Numbered from the stretch's first letter, positions 8,277 to 19,439 are shown. The stretch is DNA of 64,000 nucleotides from Streptococcus mitis (GCF_023109105.1 NZ_JALDTZ010000010.1:10444-74443), one strand, 5' to 3'. Numbers and translations: made by a program. Notes: generated from the sequence alone by a model not told the origin.

Positions 8277-9448
8277 TATTTTTCAACCTTGCTATAACGG
8301 CGTTGGTGGTCGAGAATTTCAACCAAGGCAAAATCTTGATTTTCATAGCCAGCAAACTGGGCAGAGTTTGTTTCATCCAAGTCTACTTCCTCAAAGAAGA
8401 CCTTTTCATAGTCTGCAACTGATAGAGCAGTTCTTTGGTTGAGCTTGTTCAAACGGTCTTTATCTAGATAGGCTTCATATCCTTCAACCAATTCACCACT
8501 AAAGAACTCAGCCACAGCACCACTTCCGTAACTATAAAGGGCGATTTTATTCCCAGCCTTCAAGCTATCTGTATTTTCCAAAAGAGACAGAAGTCCAAGG
8601 AAGAGGGAACCTGTGTAGATATTCCCCACCTTTTGACTGTAGAGAATAGACTGGTCAAAATGCTTTTGCAAAAGGTCTTTTTTCTCTTGGGGCAGGCTCT
8701 TATCCATGATTTTTTTCAAGCCTTTTAGCGCTAATTTAGGGTAAGGCAAGTGGAAACAAACAGCCGCAAAATCATCCAAAGTAAGCTGGTAGCGTTTTTG
8801 GTATTCAAGCCATGTCGTTTTCAAACTATCCAAATATTGTTGGGTAGAATAGACACCATTTACATAAGGCGTTGTCGAGTAATTTGGACGCCAGAAATCC
8901 ATGATGTCACGGGTCTGAGCTACATTGTCATTATTAAAGGCCATAATGCGTGGATTTTGTGTAATCAACATAGCTACACTTCCAGCACCTTGAGTTGGTT
9001 CTCCTGGAGTTTCAATACCATACTTGGCAATATCACTGGCAATAACCAAGACTTTGGACTCTGGAGAATTTTCCACATGTAATTTGGCATAATGAAGAGC
9101 AGCTGTCGCTCCATAGCAGGCTTCTTTAATCTCGAAACTACGAGCAAAGGGCTGGATGCCCAGCAAGCCATGCACAAAGACGGCCGCAGCCTTACTCTGG
9201 TCAATTCCTGACTCGGTAGCCACAATGACCATATCGATTTCTGCTCTTTCTTGCTCAGTTAAAATAGAGTCACTTGCACTGGCCGCCAAGGTCACAATGT
9301 CCTCAGTTAGGGGCGCAATACTCAATTCTTTGAGCAAGAGTCCTTTGCTTAATTTTTCAGGGTCAATTCCCCTCGCTTCTGCTAAGTCTTGTAATTTCAA
9401 GACATATTGACTGGTCGCAAAACCAATCTTATCAATACCGATTGTCAT
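8276..9448 (-). CDS. mvaS: Hydroxymethylglutaryl-CoA synthase
   Basis: The enzyme condenses acetoacetyl-CoA with acetyl-CoA to form HMG-CoA. It is a 390-residue thiolase-fold protein with the nucleophilic Cys111 in EACYGA and the general-base His in CFHLPYPK. The ATG at 9448 is chosen because it follows AGAGG at the right distance and opens the conserved MTIGIDKIGF sequence; an in-frame ATG at 9472 has no RBS. It is first in the mvaS-mvaA operon. Confidence 0.95.
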   Translation of the reverse strand: MTIGIDKIGFATSQYVLKLQDLAEARGIDPEKLSKGLLLKELSIAPLTEDIVTLAASASDSILTEQERAEIDMVIVATESGIDQSKAAAVFVHGLLGIQPFARSFEIKEACYGATAALHYAKLHVENSPESKVLVIASDIAKYGIETPGEPTQGAGSVAMLITQNPRIMAFNNDNVAQTRDIMDFWRPNYSTTPYVNGVYSTQQYLDSLKTTWLEYQKRYQLTLDDFAAVCFHLPYPKLALKGLKKIMDKSLPQEKKDLLQKHFDQSILYSQKVGNIYTGSLFLGLLSLLENTDSLKAGNKIALYSYGSGAVAEFFSGELVEGYEAYLDKDRLNKLNQRTALSVADYEKVFFEEVDLDETNSAQFAGYENQDFALVEILDHQRRYSKVEK

Positions 9449-9522
9449 ATTTACCTCTGTTTTATCATTCATTGTAAAAAATCGTTCTATACTATTTTAT
9501 CACAAATAGCAGTAAAAGAGAG

Positions 9523-9551
9523 AAAAAAGACTTGATTCACCAAATCAAGTC
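9523..9551 (-). terminator. Terminator after the ThrE-like pair
   Basis: The minus strand forms a GACTTGATT/AATCAAGTC stem (9529-9551) followed by a run of six T (9523-9528). It ends the two-gene exporter operon just upstream of mvaS. Confidence 0.82.
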
Positions 9552-9561
9552 GCTTAGTAAT

Positions 9562-10011
9562 CTAACTTTTATGCTGTTTTAGTAAATAGGAATAAAGTCT
9601 GAGAATTACTGTTCCGCTAGCCATTCCAATGGAAATCACCAAAGCCAACATAACAACCAAGGTTGCACTAGCAATGGCGTGACTATAATCCCCCGTCACA
9701 AAAAAGGCGGTTGTCCGATAAGAAAGATAACCCGGAACCAGAGGTGCCAATATTGCCAAGATAAAGACTACAGCAGGAGTCTTATAAAGAATACTTAAAA
9801 TCTGGCTGACACAAGAACCGATAATGGCCGCAATGAAAGTGGCTACGATGACATTGGTTGGTTCCTTTAGCAAGAGATAGATTAGCCAGACAGCCATGCC
9901 CAAAATCCCTCCAGGTAAGAGCATAGACCGTTGCACATTGAGTACGATTAAAAAAGTGATAATAGCAAGAAGACTTGCCACTGCTTGTAATAAAAAGGTA
10001 GTTAGTGTCAT
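9562..10011 (-). CDS. ThrE-type threonine/serine exporter, small subunit (YjjB/DUF3815-like)
   Basis: This 149-residue, very hydrophobic protein has about five membrane spans (residues 3-23, 28-48, 52-73, 76-98, 110-140). It resembles the C-terminal half of the ThrE amino-acid exporter, which many bacteria encode as a separate small gene. Only one base separates it from the larger subunit gene upstream, so the two are co-translated. Export of threonine or serine is inferred from the family; other members export succinate or are uncharacterised. Confidence 0.75.
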   Translation of the reverse strand: MTLTTFLLQAVASLLAIITFLIVLNVQRSMLLPGGILGMAVWLIYLLLKEPTNVIVATFIAAIIGSCVSQILSILYKTPAVVFILAILAPLVPGYLSYRTTAFFVTGDYSHAIASATLVVMLALVISIGMASGTVILRLYSYLLKQHKS

Positions 10012-10012
10012 A

Positions 10013-10771
10013 TTAGTTCATCAATACCAAGGCGACAGAAGTTCCTGCCCCTAAAGCGAGGGTAATGAGCAGGGATTCAAACATCTTACTCATACCAGAG
10101 TTTATGTGGTTGGTCATAATATCACGAACCGCGTTGGTCAAGGCAATCCCTGGTACAAAAGGCATGACCGCACCAGCTATAATCAAATCTGCTGTTGAAG
10201 GAAAGCCTGTGTAGCGAGCCCAAAACTGGGCTATCAGCCCAAAGACAAAGGCTCCAGCAAAGGCTGTTACAAAAGGAATTCGGATAAACTTCTCTACATA
10301 GAGTGAAAAGACAAAACCAAATAAGGTAGCCACTCCTGCCCCAAGTGCGTCGTAGATATTTCCACCAAACATAACAGAAAAAAAGGGAGCACTACAAGTT
10401 GCTGCAAGAGTTACCTGTAATTTTGTATAAGGAAGGGGTTGGACTTGCAAGGCTGTCAATTGCTTGAAAGCTGTCTCTAAATCAATCTTCCCCCCAACCA
10501 GCTGTCGAGAAATCTGGTTCACATCGCAGACTTTTTCAATGTTATAAGAAGAGGAGGTCACGCGCTTCATGCGCGAAATATTGGTATTTTCAATGGAGAA
10601 AAAGATAGCTGCAGGCATGGCAAGAACATTGCAATCTACAATCCCCTGCGAATGCGCAATACGAATCATGGTATCTTCTACGCGATGAATCTCTGAACCA
10701 CTTTTTAGGAGAATGGTTCCTGCTAGCATAATCACATCAATGACGGCATTTAATTCTCTTGATTCTTCCAT
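10013..10771 (-). CDS. ThrE-type threonine/serine exporter, large subunit (YjjP/DUF1212-like)
   Basis: The 252-residue protein has a cytoplasmic N-terminal region of about 115 residues with the family pattern AGTILLKSGSEIHRVEDTM. Five or so membrane helices follow from about residue 118. The PSTADLIIAGAVMPFVPGIA stretch is characteristic of DUF1212/ThrE. A RBS (AAGGAGG) precedes the ATG. It is the first gene of the pair and begins after the stkP terminator. The substrate is inferred from the family only. Confidence 0.78.
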   Translation of the reverse strand: MEESRELNAVIDVIMLAGTILLKSGSEIHRVEDTMIRIAHSQGIVDCNVLAMPAAIFFSIENTNISRMKRVTSSSYNIEKVCDVNQISRQLVGGKIDLETAFKQLTALQVQPLPYTKLQVTLAATCSAPFFSVMFGGNIYDALGAGVATLFGFVFSLYVEKFIRIPFVTAFAGAFVFGLIAQFWARYTGFPSTADLIIAGAVMPFVPGIALTNAVRDIMTNHINSGMSKMFESLLITLALGAGTSVALVLMN

Positions 10772-10820
10772 GCTTTCCTCCTTTTATCACCTCCCTCTAT
10801 TTTATCACAAATCTGGAGTC

Positions 10821-10856
10821 AAAAAAAATCTTTGCCATGAAATCATGACAAAGATT
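10821..10856 (-). terminator. Terminator after stkP
   Basis: On the minus strand AATCTTTG-T-CATG pairs with CATG-G-CAAAGATT around a 4-nt loop, followed by eight T. It starts 4 nt after the stkP stop. Confidence 0.87.
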
Positions 10857-10859
10857 CGT

Positions 10860-12761
10860 TTAATCACGAGAATTTCCGTGGTTCCCTTCACTACTTGATT
10901 GAGTAGTAGCAGGTGGATTCTCTCGTTGATTTCCTTGTTGGTTCCCCTGATTTGGTGTTGTAGTAGAACCTTGGTTTCCACGTTGGGCTGGTGCTGATGA
11001 TGACGTTGACGGCGGTGTTTTTGGTTTGTAGATTGAAATCTTGACACGCGTATTAGTCAAATCAACCTTTTCACCTGCTTTTGGACTCTGTTCAACGACT
11101 GTACCTTCAGCAGTTCCAGCGGGAGCTGTCGACACTTCTACAACTTCAATATTGGCTTCTTTCACCCCAACAATTTGAATCAAGTTATTTTTAGTGAATT
11201 CAAGACTAGATCCTGTATAACTTGGCATGGCAACGCTAGTTACTTTCTTAGCAACGGTTAAGGTAATCGTTGAGGCCTTGCTCAAATCATAGGTTGTTCC
11301 GGCAGCTGGACTCTGTCTGAGAACAGTTCCTGCTTCACTCTCACTTGATTCTTCTTCCTCGATCTTGATGAGATTTTCAGGAACCTTCTTCTGCTTGAGT
11401 TCTGCGATAACATCTGTCGATTTACGGCCGATATAGTTACTCAATTGGAAAGATTGCTTACCTGATGAGACAACCAAATTGATTTTCGTTCCTTCTTTTC
11501 GACCAGTTCCAGCGTCAGGATCTGTACGAATAATCCGCCCTTCTTCCACCTTTTCACTAGCCTCTGATTTCTCCTCGCCAATCTCAAAATTGGCTTTCTT
11601 GAGAGTTTCCTTGGCCTCCGCAACTGTCTTACCTGCCACATCTGGAATAGCAATAGTTGCAGGAGTTCTGGATAGTATCCAAATCAGAGAGGCTGCCACC
11701 AAAACAATGCTGGCCAATAAAATCATATAACGAACTCTAAATTTCCGTTTCTTAACAGGCTTGGTTGCGTAATCGTCTTCTGAAACCTGCTGACTCGGCT
11801 TCGCAGCCTGTGGCTTCGGACTTTGTGTTTGTACCTTAGGAATCGAGGTCAAGGTACTCTGGGATACTTTTGGTAGAGTCTTGGTGTCTGCCTTAGTAGT
11901 ATCATTAAATACCAGTTTAGGCTCATTTCGACGATTATAAGACAAGCTACTAGACAAGTCCACATACATCTCTGCAACTGACTGATAACGATCTGTCAAT
12001 TTCTTGGCAGTTGCCTTGATAACAACATTTTCCAAAGCCTGAGGCACAGATGGATTTTCATCAATAACTGACGGTAGTGGTTTCTGGAAATGCTGGAGGG
12101 CGATAGTCACCGCACTATCCCCGTCATAAGGGATATGGCCTGTCAGCATCTCATAGAAAATAATCCCCATGGCATAGATATCACTCTGTACAGTCGCCTT
12201 AGAACCACGCGCCTGCTCTGGTGACAAGTAATGAACTGACCCCAGCATAGAGTTAGTCTGGGTCAGACTCGTCTCAGCAAAGGCTACTGCAATCCCAAAG
12301 TCTGTAACCTTGGCAGTCCCATCTGGTGTCAAGAGGATATTTTGAGGTTTCAAGTCCCTATGGACAATTCCTCTGGTATGGGCCAAACGCATAGCCAATA
12401 GGATTTGTCCCATAATACGGACGGCTTCTTCATTAGAGAGAGGATAGTGTTCCTTGATATAGCGTTTGAGGTCTAGTCCAGCAACATACTCCATTGCAAG
12501 ATACTGTTGACCGTCTTCCTCACCAATATCTGTTATCCGAACGATATGAGGATGGTCTAGATCCGCCATAGCTCTCGCTTCACGCTGAAAACGAGCTACA
12601 GCTATCGGGTCCGTCTGGTAGTTGGTCCTCAGGACCTTCACTGCCACTTCTTCTCCGTCTAGAATCAAATCTTTGGCCAGGTAGACATCTGCCATACCTC
12701 CACGGCCAATTTGTTTGACAATCCGATACCGCCCGGCAAAAATCTTGCCGATCTGGATCAT
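10860..12761 (-). CDS. stkP: Serine/threonine protein kinase with PASTA repeats (three repeats, long tail)
   Basis: This membrane kinase senses cell-wall components and controls division and wall synthesis. The kinase domain (about 10-270) has the glycine loop GRGGMADV, Lys42, HRDLKPQN (134-141) and DFG (154-156). A juxtamembrane linker is followed by one membrane helix (345-364). Outside there are three PASTA repeats (about 366-433, 434-505 and 506-579) and a 54-residue tail rich in Ser, Thr, Pro, Gln, Asn and Gly. The 633-residue length differs from the 659-residue, four-PASTA pneumococcal StkP: one internal repeat is absent and the tail is extra. The start overlaps the phpP end by 4 nt. 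Confidence 0.95.
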   Translation of the reverse strand: MIQIGKIFAGRYRIVKQIGRGGMADVYLAKDLILDGEEVAVKVLRTNYQTDPIAVARFQREARAMADLDHPHIVRITDIGEEDGQQYLAMEYVAGLDLKRYIKEHYPLSNEEAVRIMGQILLAMRLAHTRGIVHRDLKPQNILLTPDGTAKVTDFGIAVAFAETSLTQTNSMLGSVHYLSPEQARGSKATVQSDIYAMGIIFYEMLTGHIPYDGDSAVTIALQHFQKPLPSVIDENPSVPQALENVVIKATAKKLTDRYQSVAEMYVDLSSSLSYNRRNEPKLVFNDTTKADTKTLPKVSQSTLTSIPKVQTQSPKPQAAKPSQQVSEDDYATKPVKKRKFRVRYMILLASIVLVAASLIWILSRTPATIAIPDVAGKTVAEAKETLKKANFEIGEEKSEASEKVEEGRIIRTDPDAGTGRKEGTKINLVVSSGKQSFQLSNYIGRKSTDVIAELKQKKVPENLIKIEEEESSESEAGTVLRQSPAAGTTYDLSKASTITLTVAKKVTSVAMPSYTGSSLEFTKNNLIQIVGVKEANIEVVEVSTAPAGTAEGTVVEQSPKAGEKVDLTNTRVKISIYKPKTPPSTSSSAPAQRGNQGSTTTPNQGNQQGNQRENPPATTQSSSEGNHGNSRD

Positions 12762-13498
12762 TGTGCCGCCTCCTCCTCAATAGAAACAAGAGCAACTGTG
12801 ATGTTATCAAGCCCTCCGGCATTGTTTGCAAAACGAATCAAGGTCGCTGCTTTATCATCAAGTGAGATATCACTTGTGACAATATCACAGATTTCACTAG
12901 CTGAAATCATATTTGTCAGACCATCGCTATTGAGCAAGAGATAGTCTCCTGGCTCAAGGGTAATCATTCCAAAATCAGGCTGAATTTCATCTTTTTGACC
13001 GATAGATTGAGTAATAATATTCTTTTGTGGGTGACTAGCTGCTTCTTCTGGCGTCAATTGACCAGCTTTAAGCAATTCATTGACCAAGGAATGGTCGCTC
13101 GTTAACTGATGATACTCTTCCCCACGAATCAAACCGATACGAGAATCTCCAATGTGGGCATAGATAGCCTGATTGCCAATAATAGCAACAGCCTCAAGAG
13201 TTGTTCCCATTCCTTTATAGGCATCATCTTGTCCAAGTTGATGAATCTTTTGATTTTCAATTTCTAGGTAATTGGCGAACCATTCACGCACTTCATTGAC
13301 TGTATCGATTTGGGTATCAACCCAAGCTATACCTAGATCTGTTACTGCCATTTCACTAGCGATATTCCCTGCGCGATGACCTCCCATCCCATCAGCTAAA
13401 ATAATCATGGTACGCCCAGCTCTATTGACATAGTGGTTAACATAGTCTTGGTTATTTGTTCGTTTCTGACCAACATCTGTTAATAATGAAATTTCCAT
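12758..13498 (-). CDS. phpP: PP2C-type Ser/Thr protein phosphatase
   Basis: This 246-residue cytoplasmic phosphatase removes phosphates placed by StkP. The metal-binding motifs of the PPM family are visible: [11 protein letters not shown] at the N-terminus, [10 protein letters not shown] (35-44), GDSR around residue 126, NSDGLTNM around 180, and a late DNITVALV. Manganese- or magnesium-dependent catalysis is expected. Its stop overlaps the stkP start (ATGA-type), the standard kinase-phosphatase arrangement in streptococci. It follows rsmB after 14 nt in one long operon. Confidence 0.95.
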   Translation of the reverse strand: MEISLLTDVGQKRTNNQDYVNHYVNRAGRTMIILADGMGGHRAGNIASEMAVTDLGIAWVDTQIDTVNEVREWFANYLEIENQKIHQLGQDDAYKGMGTTLEAVAIIGNQAIYAHIGDSRIGLIRGEEYHQLTSDHSLVNELLKAGQLTPEEAASHPQKNIITQSIGQKDEIQPDFGMITLEPGDYLLLNSDGLTNMISASEICDIVTSDISLDDKAATLIRFANNAGGLDNITVALVSIEEEAAQ

Positions 13499-13512
13499 GT
13501 GTCAGTTCCTTC

Positions 13513-14826
13513 CTAATCCGATATCTTACGAAATTGACTGATGAAGAATCCATCACTTCCATACAATTCAGGTGTAATGAGGATACAGCCGTCTTTCATG
13601 ATATCCTTACATTCATGTTCTAGTTTTACCTGCTCAAATTCAGGATGACTTTCTAAAAATGCCTGTACGACTTGAAAGTTCTCTTCTGAGACGATAGTAC
13701 AGGTACTATAAGTTATTATACCACCTTTGCCTAGTGTTTGACAAACACTACCTAATATTTCCAGCTGAATTTCCTGTAAGGACGCAAAATCTGCCGTTTC
13801 TTTATTGTATTTAATGTCTGGTTTACGGCGCAGAAGACCAATGCCTGAACAGGGAGCATCCACCAAAATCTTATCAAATGAATCCTGACCAAAAAACTCA
13901 TGCACCTTTCTAGCATCCAATTTTTGCGTTTGAACCCGATCTGCAACTCCTAAACGCTCTGCATTTTCTTGGATTAAGTCCAACTTGTGGTCATACAAGT
14001 CCAGAGCAGTAACCTGACCTGTCGTGAGATAAGAGGCTATATGGGCTGTTTTTCCACCTGGAGCGGCACAGGCATCTAGGACCTGCTCATTACCTTGTAA
14101 ATCAAGCGTTGGAGCAACCAACTGGCTGGACTCGTCTTGGATGGTAATGGAACCATCCGCAAACAAATCATGGCCTGCAAAATGCCCCTGCTCCTTAACC
14201 AGACCAGAAGGAGACAAGGATGAGTCACTGGCCTCCAACAAGGCTTGGATTTCTTCTTTTCGGTCAAGGTCTGTTACACGGATACTGGCTTTATTCCGTT
14301 GTAAAAGACTTTCAAAAATAGCCTGCGCTCGCTCCTCTCCGTATTCCTCCTTGAGCTTGGCAACTAGCCAAACCGGAAGAGAATAGGCAATGGAATCACG
14401 CTTGTTTTTTCTTTTGATACTAGAAATATCTGGCCAGCCTTCACGCAGAATACGACGAAGGATGGCATTGACCAATTTTTCACTGCCTTTTTTACGGACT
14501 TTGGCCAATTCCACTGCTTCATTGACCACAGCATGGTCTGGAATTTTATCCAGATAGCGGAGTTGGTAGGCACTCATGAGAAGAAGAACATAGAGCCAGC
14601 TGTCTAACTGGTCTCTATCTTGGATAAAGTGAGATAAGTACCATTCCAAAGTTAGTTTACGGGCTACCGTTCCATAGACCAGCTCGGTCACCAATCCCTT
14701 GTCTGCTGCAGAGAGCTGACTTCCTTTGAGATGCTTATTTAAGGAGATGTTTGAGTATGCTTGATTGATAAAGACATCCTCTAATACTGCTAGGGCTAAA
14801 CTTCTAGCCGTTTCTACTTTAGTCAC
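13513..14826 (-). CDS. rsmB: 16S rRNA m5C967 methyltransferase
   Basis: The enzyme methylates cytosine 967 (E. coli numbering) of 16S rRNA using S-adenosylmethionine. Residues 1-130 form a NusB-like RNA-binding domain. The catalytic domain has [14 protein letters not shown] (SAM binding) and the two catalytic cysteines in VDAPCSGIG and TYSTCT. I chose the GTG at 14826 as start, 9 nt after a GGAG that lies inside fmt; this gives 437 residues beginning M-T-K-V-E-T. A TTG one codon upstream is the alternative. The start overlaps the fmt end. Confidence 0.93.
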   Translation of the reverse strand: MTKVETARSLALAVLEDVFINQAYSNISLNKHLKGSQLSAADKGLVTELVYGTVARKLTLEWYLSHFIQDRDQLDSWLYVLLLMSAYQLRYLDKIPDHAVVNEAVELAKVRKKGSEKLVNAILRRILREGWPDISSIKRKNKRDSIAYSLPVWLVAKLKEEYGEERAQAIFESLLQRNKASIRVTDLDRKEEIQALLEASDSSLSPSGLVKEQGHFAGHDLFADGSITIQDESSQLVAPTLDLQGNEQVLDACAAPGGKTAHIASYLTTGQVTALDLYDHKLDLIQENAERLGVADRVQTQKLDARKVHEFFGQDSFDKILVDAPCSGIGLLRRKPDIKYNKETADFASLQEIQLEILGSVCQTLGKGGIITYSTCTIVSEENFQVVQAFLESHPEFEQVKLEHECKDIMKDGCILITPELYGSDGFFISQFRKISD

Positions 14827-15754
14827 CAAATCGTTCTCCTACAGTCAGTGTACGTCCAACTCCATTGAGGAAGGAAGCAATGTCCATCTTAGGCTTACCA
14901 GCTGGCTGCACTTGTTTGAGGGATAGAGCTCCTTGAGCCGTTGCGACAATCAATTCTTTCTTACCAATAGAGAGGATTTCACCTGGATTTCCCTGACCTT
15001 CTACTGGTAGGGCTTCATAAATCTTAAAGCGGTCGCCCTTGAGGAAAGTATGGGCAACAGGCCATGGATTCATCCCACGGATTTGGTTAAAGAGTTGACG
15101 ATTGGTCTTGTTCCAGTCCAATTTTTCTTCCTCAGGTTTGATATTTGGTGAGAAAGTTACTTGGCTTGGATCCTGGGGTTGAGGTTGAATTTCCACAGCA
15201 ATATAGGCAGGTAGAGTGTCCAAAAGCAAATCACGACCAACTAGCGCCAATTTCTCAAACAAGGTACCGACATTGTCCTCATCCGTGATCGGAATACTGC
15301 GACGAGAAATCATATCTCCTGCATCCATTTCCTTAACCATTTCCATAATGGTCACACCAGCTTCCTCATCCCCTTGGATCAAGGCATAATGGATTGGAGC
15401 ACCACCACGGTGTTTAGGAAGAAGAGAAGCGTGAACATTGACCGCAAAGTCCATACTATCAAGGAGTTTACTTGGAAGAAACTGCCCAAAAGCAGCAGTC
15501 ACAATTCCATCAGCTCCTAGCTTCATAATCGCTTCCATCTCTGGACTTCCAGATAATTTTTCAGGTTGATAAATAGGAAGGCCTGCTTCCTTGGCAGCCT
15601 GCTTGACTGGGGTTTCTTGGATCACTTTTTTACGCCCAACAGCCCGGTCTGGCTGGGTCACAACAGCTAGAATTTCGTAACGGTCGTCTGTCAAAAGTCC
15701 TTTTAAGACTGTTGCTGAAAATTCGGGGGTCCCCATAAAGATTAGTTTTGTCAT
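14819..15754 (-). CDS. fmt: Methionyl-tRNA formyltransferase
   Basis: It formylates the amino group of initiator Met-tRNA using 10-formyl-tetrahydrofolate. The 311-residue protein starts with the [12 protein letters not shown] strand. The catalytic centre [20 protein letters not shown] contains the conserved Asn and His, and a downstream Asp completes it. The C-terminal domain (from about 205) binds tRNA. It lies 12 nt downstream of priA and overlaps rsmB, matching the classic priA-fmt-rsmB order of Firmicutes. Confidence 0.96.
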   Translation of the reverse strand: MTKLIFMGTPEFSATVLKGLLTDDRYEILAVVTQPDRAVGRKKVIQETPVKQAAKEAGLPIYQPEKLSGSPEMEAIMKLGADGIVTAAFGQFLPSKLLDSMDFAVNVHASLLPKHRGGAPIHYALIQGDEEAGVTIMEMVKEMDAGDMISRRSIPITDEDNVGTLFEKLALVGRDLLLDTLPAYIAVEIQPQPQDPSQVTFSPNIKPEEEKLDWNKTNRQLFNQIRGMNPWPVAHTFLKGDRFKIYEALPVEGQGNPGEILSIGKKELIVATAQGALSLKQVQPAGKPKMDIASFLNGVGRTLTVGERFGD

Positions 15755-15766
15755 ATCTTCTCCTTC

Positions 15767-18163
15767 TTATAAAAATTGCTGTGGCTCATGATCAATGCTG
15801 AGACGGAGCTCACTATTTTCCCGTTCTTGAGTCAAGGCCAAAACTTGGTTGAGTGTTGAGCCAAGCTCATCTTCTAAACGATATTTGATTAAAATTTGAT
15901 AATGGTAGAGGTTATGAGTGCGGGCGATTGGTTTTGGTGTTGGTCCAAGAATTTTACTAGTATCGGACAAACCAGACCGCAAAATCTCCATGACTTCATA
16001 AGCACGTTTGACCACCTCTTCTTCTTTCTTGTGAGAAAGGGTAATTCCAATCGTAAAATAGTAAGGTGGATAGCCTAATTGTCGTCTGATTCCCATTTCA
16101 TAGGCATAAAAGCCTTCATAATCCTGATCCTTGGCAAATCTTATAGCATAGTGCTGTGGATTGTAAGACTGGATTAAGACCTGACCGGCTTTTTCAGCCC
16201 GACCTGCCCGACCTGCAACCTGAGTCAAAAGTTGAAAGGTTCTCTCAGAAGAACGAAAATCAGGCAGATTCAAAGCTGTATCCGCATTTAGAACTCCGAC
16301 TAAGGTCACATTTGGAAAATCCAAGCCCTTGGCAATCATTTGTGTGCCAAGCAAGATATCCGCTTCTCCTCGTCCAAACTGGTCAAGCAGAGCTTGGTGA
16401 CTACCTTTCTTACGAGTCGTATCTACATCCATGCGTAAAATCCGAGCCTGAGGAAAGAGTTCTGCCAGCTCGTCATAAGCCTTCTGTGTCCCTGTCCCAT
16501 AGTAACGAATGCTGCGACTCTTACAGTTAGGGCAAACCTGAGGAATATCCTTCGAAAAACCACAATAATGACAATTCATGGTCTTGGTATCCATGTGCAA
16601 GGTTAGAGAAATGTCACAGTTGGGACAAGTATCCACAGTCCCACATTCCCGGCACATAACAAAGCTAGAATAGCCACGGCGATTGAGCATGAGAACCACC
16701 TGCTCTTTTTTAGCTAGACGGTCTTGAATGGCTTCTAGCAAAGGGGGCGTAAAGTTTGATGTCTCATTCTGTCCAATATAGTCCCGAAAATCAATCACTT
16801 GAACCTCGGGGATCGTGGCCAAAGGATTGGCACGTTGCGTCAGACGTAAGTGCTGATAAACGCCTTTTCCAGCCCTCGCACGGCTCTCTAAGCTCGGTGT
16901 CGCAGACCCAAGCACCAAAGCTGCTTGATTATACTTAGCCCGTAAAATAGCCACCTCTCTGGCATGGTAACGAGGATTACTGTCCTGCTTATAAGTCGCT
17001 TCATGTTCCTCATCAATAATCATAACACCCAGATTTTTCAGCGGAGCAAAGATAGCCGATCTGGCACCAACAACAACTTGAGCATCGCCACGTTCTACCT
17101 TGCGCCATTCATCATACTTTTCACCATTGGACAGGCCTGAGTGAAGTATGGCAACCTTGTCCCCAAAACGAGCGATAAAACGCTCCGTCATCTGAGGAGT
17201 CAAGGAAATCTCAGGTACCAGCAAAATAGCTGTCTTGCCCTTATCCAAAGCACCTTGGATAATCTGCAAGTAAACCTCAGTCTTCCCACTTCCTGTAATC
17301 CCTTGAAGGAGGAAGGGTGGCTGATGACTGCCAATCGCACTGACAACCGCATCTCGCGCCTGTCCTTGTTCTGGATTCAACTCCAAAGGTCGACTTGCCT
17401 CTATGCCTTCAAAATAAGCAGCTGAGCGTTGAACTTCCTTTTGAACTATGGTAACAGCACCTTGTTCCACAAAGAAGTTGACTTGCTCACGCGAGTAGGA
17501 CTCTAACAAACTAGCCAAAGAAGCACTCTCCGGATGAGACAGCAAATAGTCTCTCAATTCCAACTTTTTCTTGGCGCGTGCAGAAATCTCGACACCTTCT
17601 AACTGAACAAGGTCGACTTCATACCAGGACTGGGTCTTGACCTTCTTTTGATCGACTGCCTGATATTCCAGACCAAGCAGGCCTTTTCTTGTCAAACGCA
17701 TCATTTCAGCTTGCTTAGCTAAATCTAAAGAAGAAAAGGCTAGCGAATCTTCAGAACCAAACAAGCGCTCTTTGTCTGCCTGACTTAGACCTTCCAGAGG
17801 ATAGAGAATCTTGTCATAGCTGGAATTTAGAAATCCCGGCAACATGGCCTTGAGGATGGAGATTTTGTAGGAGAAGACAGATTTGCGAAGCTCCTCAGCC
17901 AGCCAGAGTTGTTCTTTCGTGAGAACGGGAGAAAAATCCAGCACCTCGGCTATATCTTTTAAATCTTGCTCCATTTCTTCTTCATATGATTGAGACTCTA
18001 AACCAAGAACAATACCTTGAATCAGGCGATTTCCCTTACCAAAGGGCACGTGAACCCGCATCCCAACCTCCAGCATTCCCAGAAATTCCTCCGGAATCCT
18101 ATAACTATAGGGCTGGTCTGTCTGCATCAAGGGTACATCTACGATAATCTTTGCGATTGCCAT
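15767..18163 (-). CDS. priA: Primosomal protein N', replication restart helicase
   Basis: This 798-residue 3'-5' DNA helicase reloads the replisome at stalled forks. An N-terminal 3'BD domain (1-105) and winged helix precede the helicase core, which has Walker A GITGSGKTEVY, the DEEH box IDEEHEATYK and a C-terminal helicase lobe with QVAGRAGRAEKAG. Between the lobes lies a zinc-binding cluster with repeated C-x2-C pairs (CRECGTVDTCPNCD and CHYCGF, CPNCKS). A BOX repeat lies 20 bp upstream of the start codon, inside the rpoZ-priA operon. Confidence 0.97.
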   Translation of the reverse strand: MAIAKIIVDVPLMQTDQPYSYRIPEEFLGMLEVGMRVHVPFGKGNRLIQGIVLGLESQSYEEEMEQDLKDIAEVLDFSPVLTKEQLWLAEELRKSVFSYKISILKAMLPGFLNSSYDKILYPLEGLSQADKERLFGSEDSLAFSSLDLAKQAEMMRLTRKGLLGLEYQAVDQKKVKTQSWYEVDLVQLEGVEISARAKKKLELRDYLLSHPESASLASLLESYSREQVNFFVEQGAVTIVQKEVQRSAAYFEGIEASRPLELNPEQGQARDAVVSAIGSHQPPFLLQGITGSGKTEVYLQIIQGALDKGKTAILLVPEISLTPQMTERFIARFGDKVAILHSGLSNGEKYDEWRKVERGDAQVVVGARSAIFAPLKNLGVMIIDEEHEATYKQDSNPRYHAREVAILRAKYNQAALVLGSATPSLESRARAGKGVYQHLRLTQRANPLATIPEVQVIDFRDYIGQNETSNFTPPLLEAIQDRLAKKEQVVLMLNRRGYSSFVMCRECGTVDTCPNCDISLTLHMDTKTMNCHYCGFSKDIPQVCPNCKSRSIRYYGTGTQKAYDELAELFPQARILRMDVDTTRKKGSHQALLDQFGRGEADILLGTQMIAKGLDFPNVTLVGVLNADTALNLPDFRSSERTFQLLTQVAGRAGRAEKAGQVLIQSYNPQHYAIRFAKDQDYEGFYAYEMGIRRQLGYPPYYFTIGITLSHKKEEEVVKRAYEVMEILRSGLSDTSKILGPTPKPIARTHNLYHYQILIKYRLEDELGSTLNQVLALTQERENSELRLSIDHEPQQFL

Positions 18164-18183
18164 CTTCTCACCTCCTCCTTGTC

Positions 18184-18333
18184 ATACTCTTCGAAAATCT
18201 CTTCAAACCACGTCAGCGTCGCCTTACCGTATATATGTTACTGACTTCGTCAGTCCTATCAGCAACCTCAAAACCGTGTTTTGAGCAACCTGCGGCTAGC
18301 TTCCTAGTTTGCTTTTTGATTTTCATTGAGTAT
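18184..18333 (+). repeat. BOX element (boxA-boxB-boxC), copy 2
   Basis: It has the same boxA start (TACTCTTCGAAAATCTCTTC), boxB hairpin CTGACTTCGTCAG and boxC end as copy 1. Its A-to-C direction is on the plus strand, opposite to transcription. It fills most of the 216-bp gap between rpoZ and priA, so the operon mRNA carries its antisense form just before the priA RBS. Confidence 0.93.
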
Positions 18334-18379
18334 CAGTATATTCTTGCAATAGAAAAAATAAGATTGAGTCCCCCCAACC

Positions 18380-18694
18380 TTAAATTTTTTCACCATCTTC
18401 TTTTTCTTTAGCGATTTGCTCTTTGATTTTCTTTTCTTCTTCTTCTTTGCGGCGTTTTTCTTCTTCAATACGGCGACGCACTGCTTCACGTTTTCCTTCT
18501 GGATCTGGGTGAATTGTAACGTTTCCTGATTCGATTTCTTCTAAAGCGCGAAGAGTTGATTTTTCAGACTTGAAACCTTGAGTTGCTGGCACACCTGCTT
18601 CCAATTCGTGGGCACGTTTTGCTTCCAAGATTACGAGTGAATATTTTGAAGGAACCTTGTCGAGCAAGGTATCAATAGAGGGTTTTAACATCAT
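18380..18694 (-). CDS. rpoZ: RNA polymerase omega subunit
   Basis: The small subunit binds the beta-prime subunit and helps RNA polymerase assembly. The first 60 residues ([20 protein letters not shown], then RAHEL) are the canonical omega fold. Residues 70-104 are a highly charged Lys/Glu helix, an extension common in streptococcal omega. There are two consecutive ATGs at the start; either gives a normal protein. It lies 24 nt downstream of gmk in the gmk-rpoZ-priA operon. Confidence 0.95.
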   Translation of the reverse strand: MMLKPSIDTLLDKVPSKYSLVILEAKRAHELEAGVPATQGFKSEKSTLRALEEIESGNVTIHPDPEGKREAVRRRIEEEKRRKEEEEKKIKEQIAKEKEDGEKI

Positions 18695-18718
18695 TTGCTT
18701 GTACCTATTTTCTAAATT

Positions 18719-19360
<642 letters not shown>

Positions 19361-19439
19361 TCAGTCTGTGAAATAACATTTCTCTAGAATAATGGCAAAA
19401 AGCCAGATTATCCTTTACAGTCTTTCTATCTAGTGTAAC

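Noticed and set aside
9449..9472. mvaS start at the upstream ATG (9472)
   Set aside because: No RBS lies before it, while AGAGG sits correctly before the ATG at 9448 that opens the conserved protein sequence.
10860..11100. Frameshift at the 3' end of stkP as the cause of the odd tail
   Set aside because: The Ser/Thr/Gln/Asn-rich tail follows an intact third PASTA repeat in the same frame and ends at a stop 4 nt before a good terminator; no fourth-PASTA remnant is seen in other frames.
18151..18411. Reading frames of 75-86 codons running through BOX elements (also at 30510-30752 and 49559-49750)
   Set aside because: They share near-identical translated segments because they are reading the BOX repeat itself; none has a RBS or conserved protein features.
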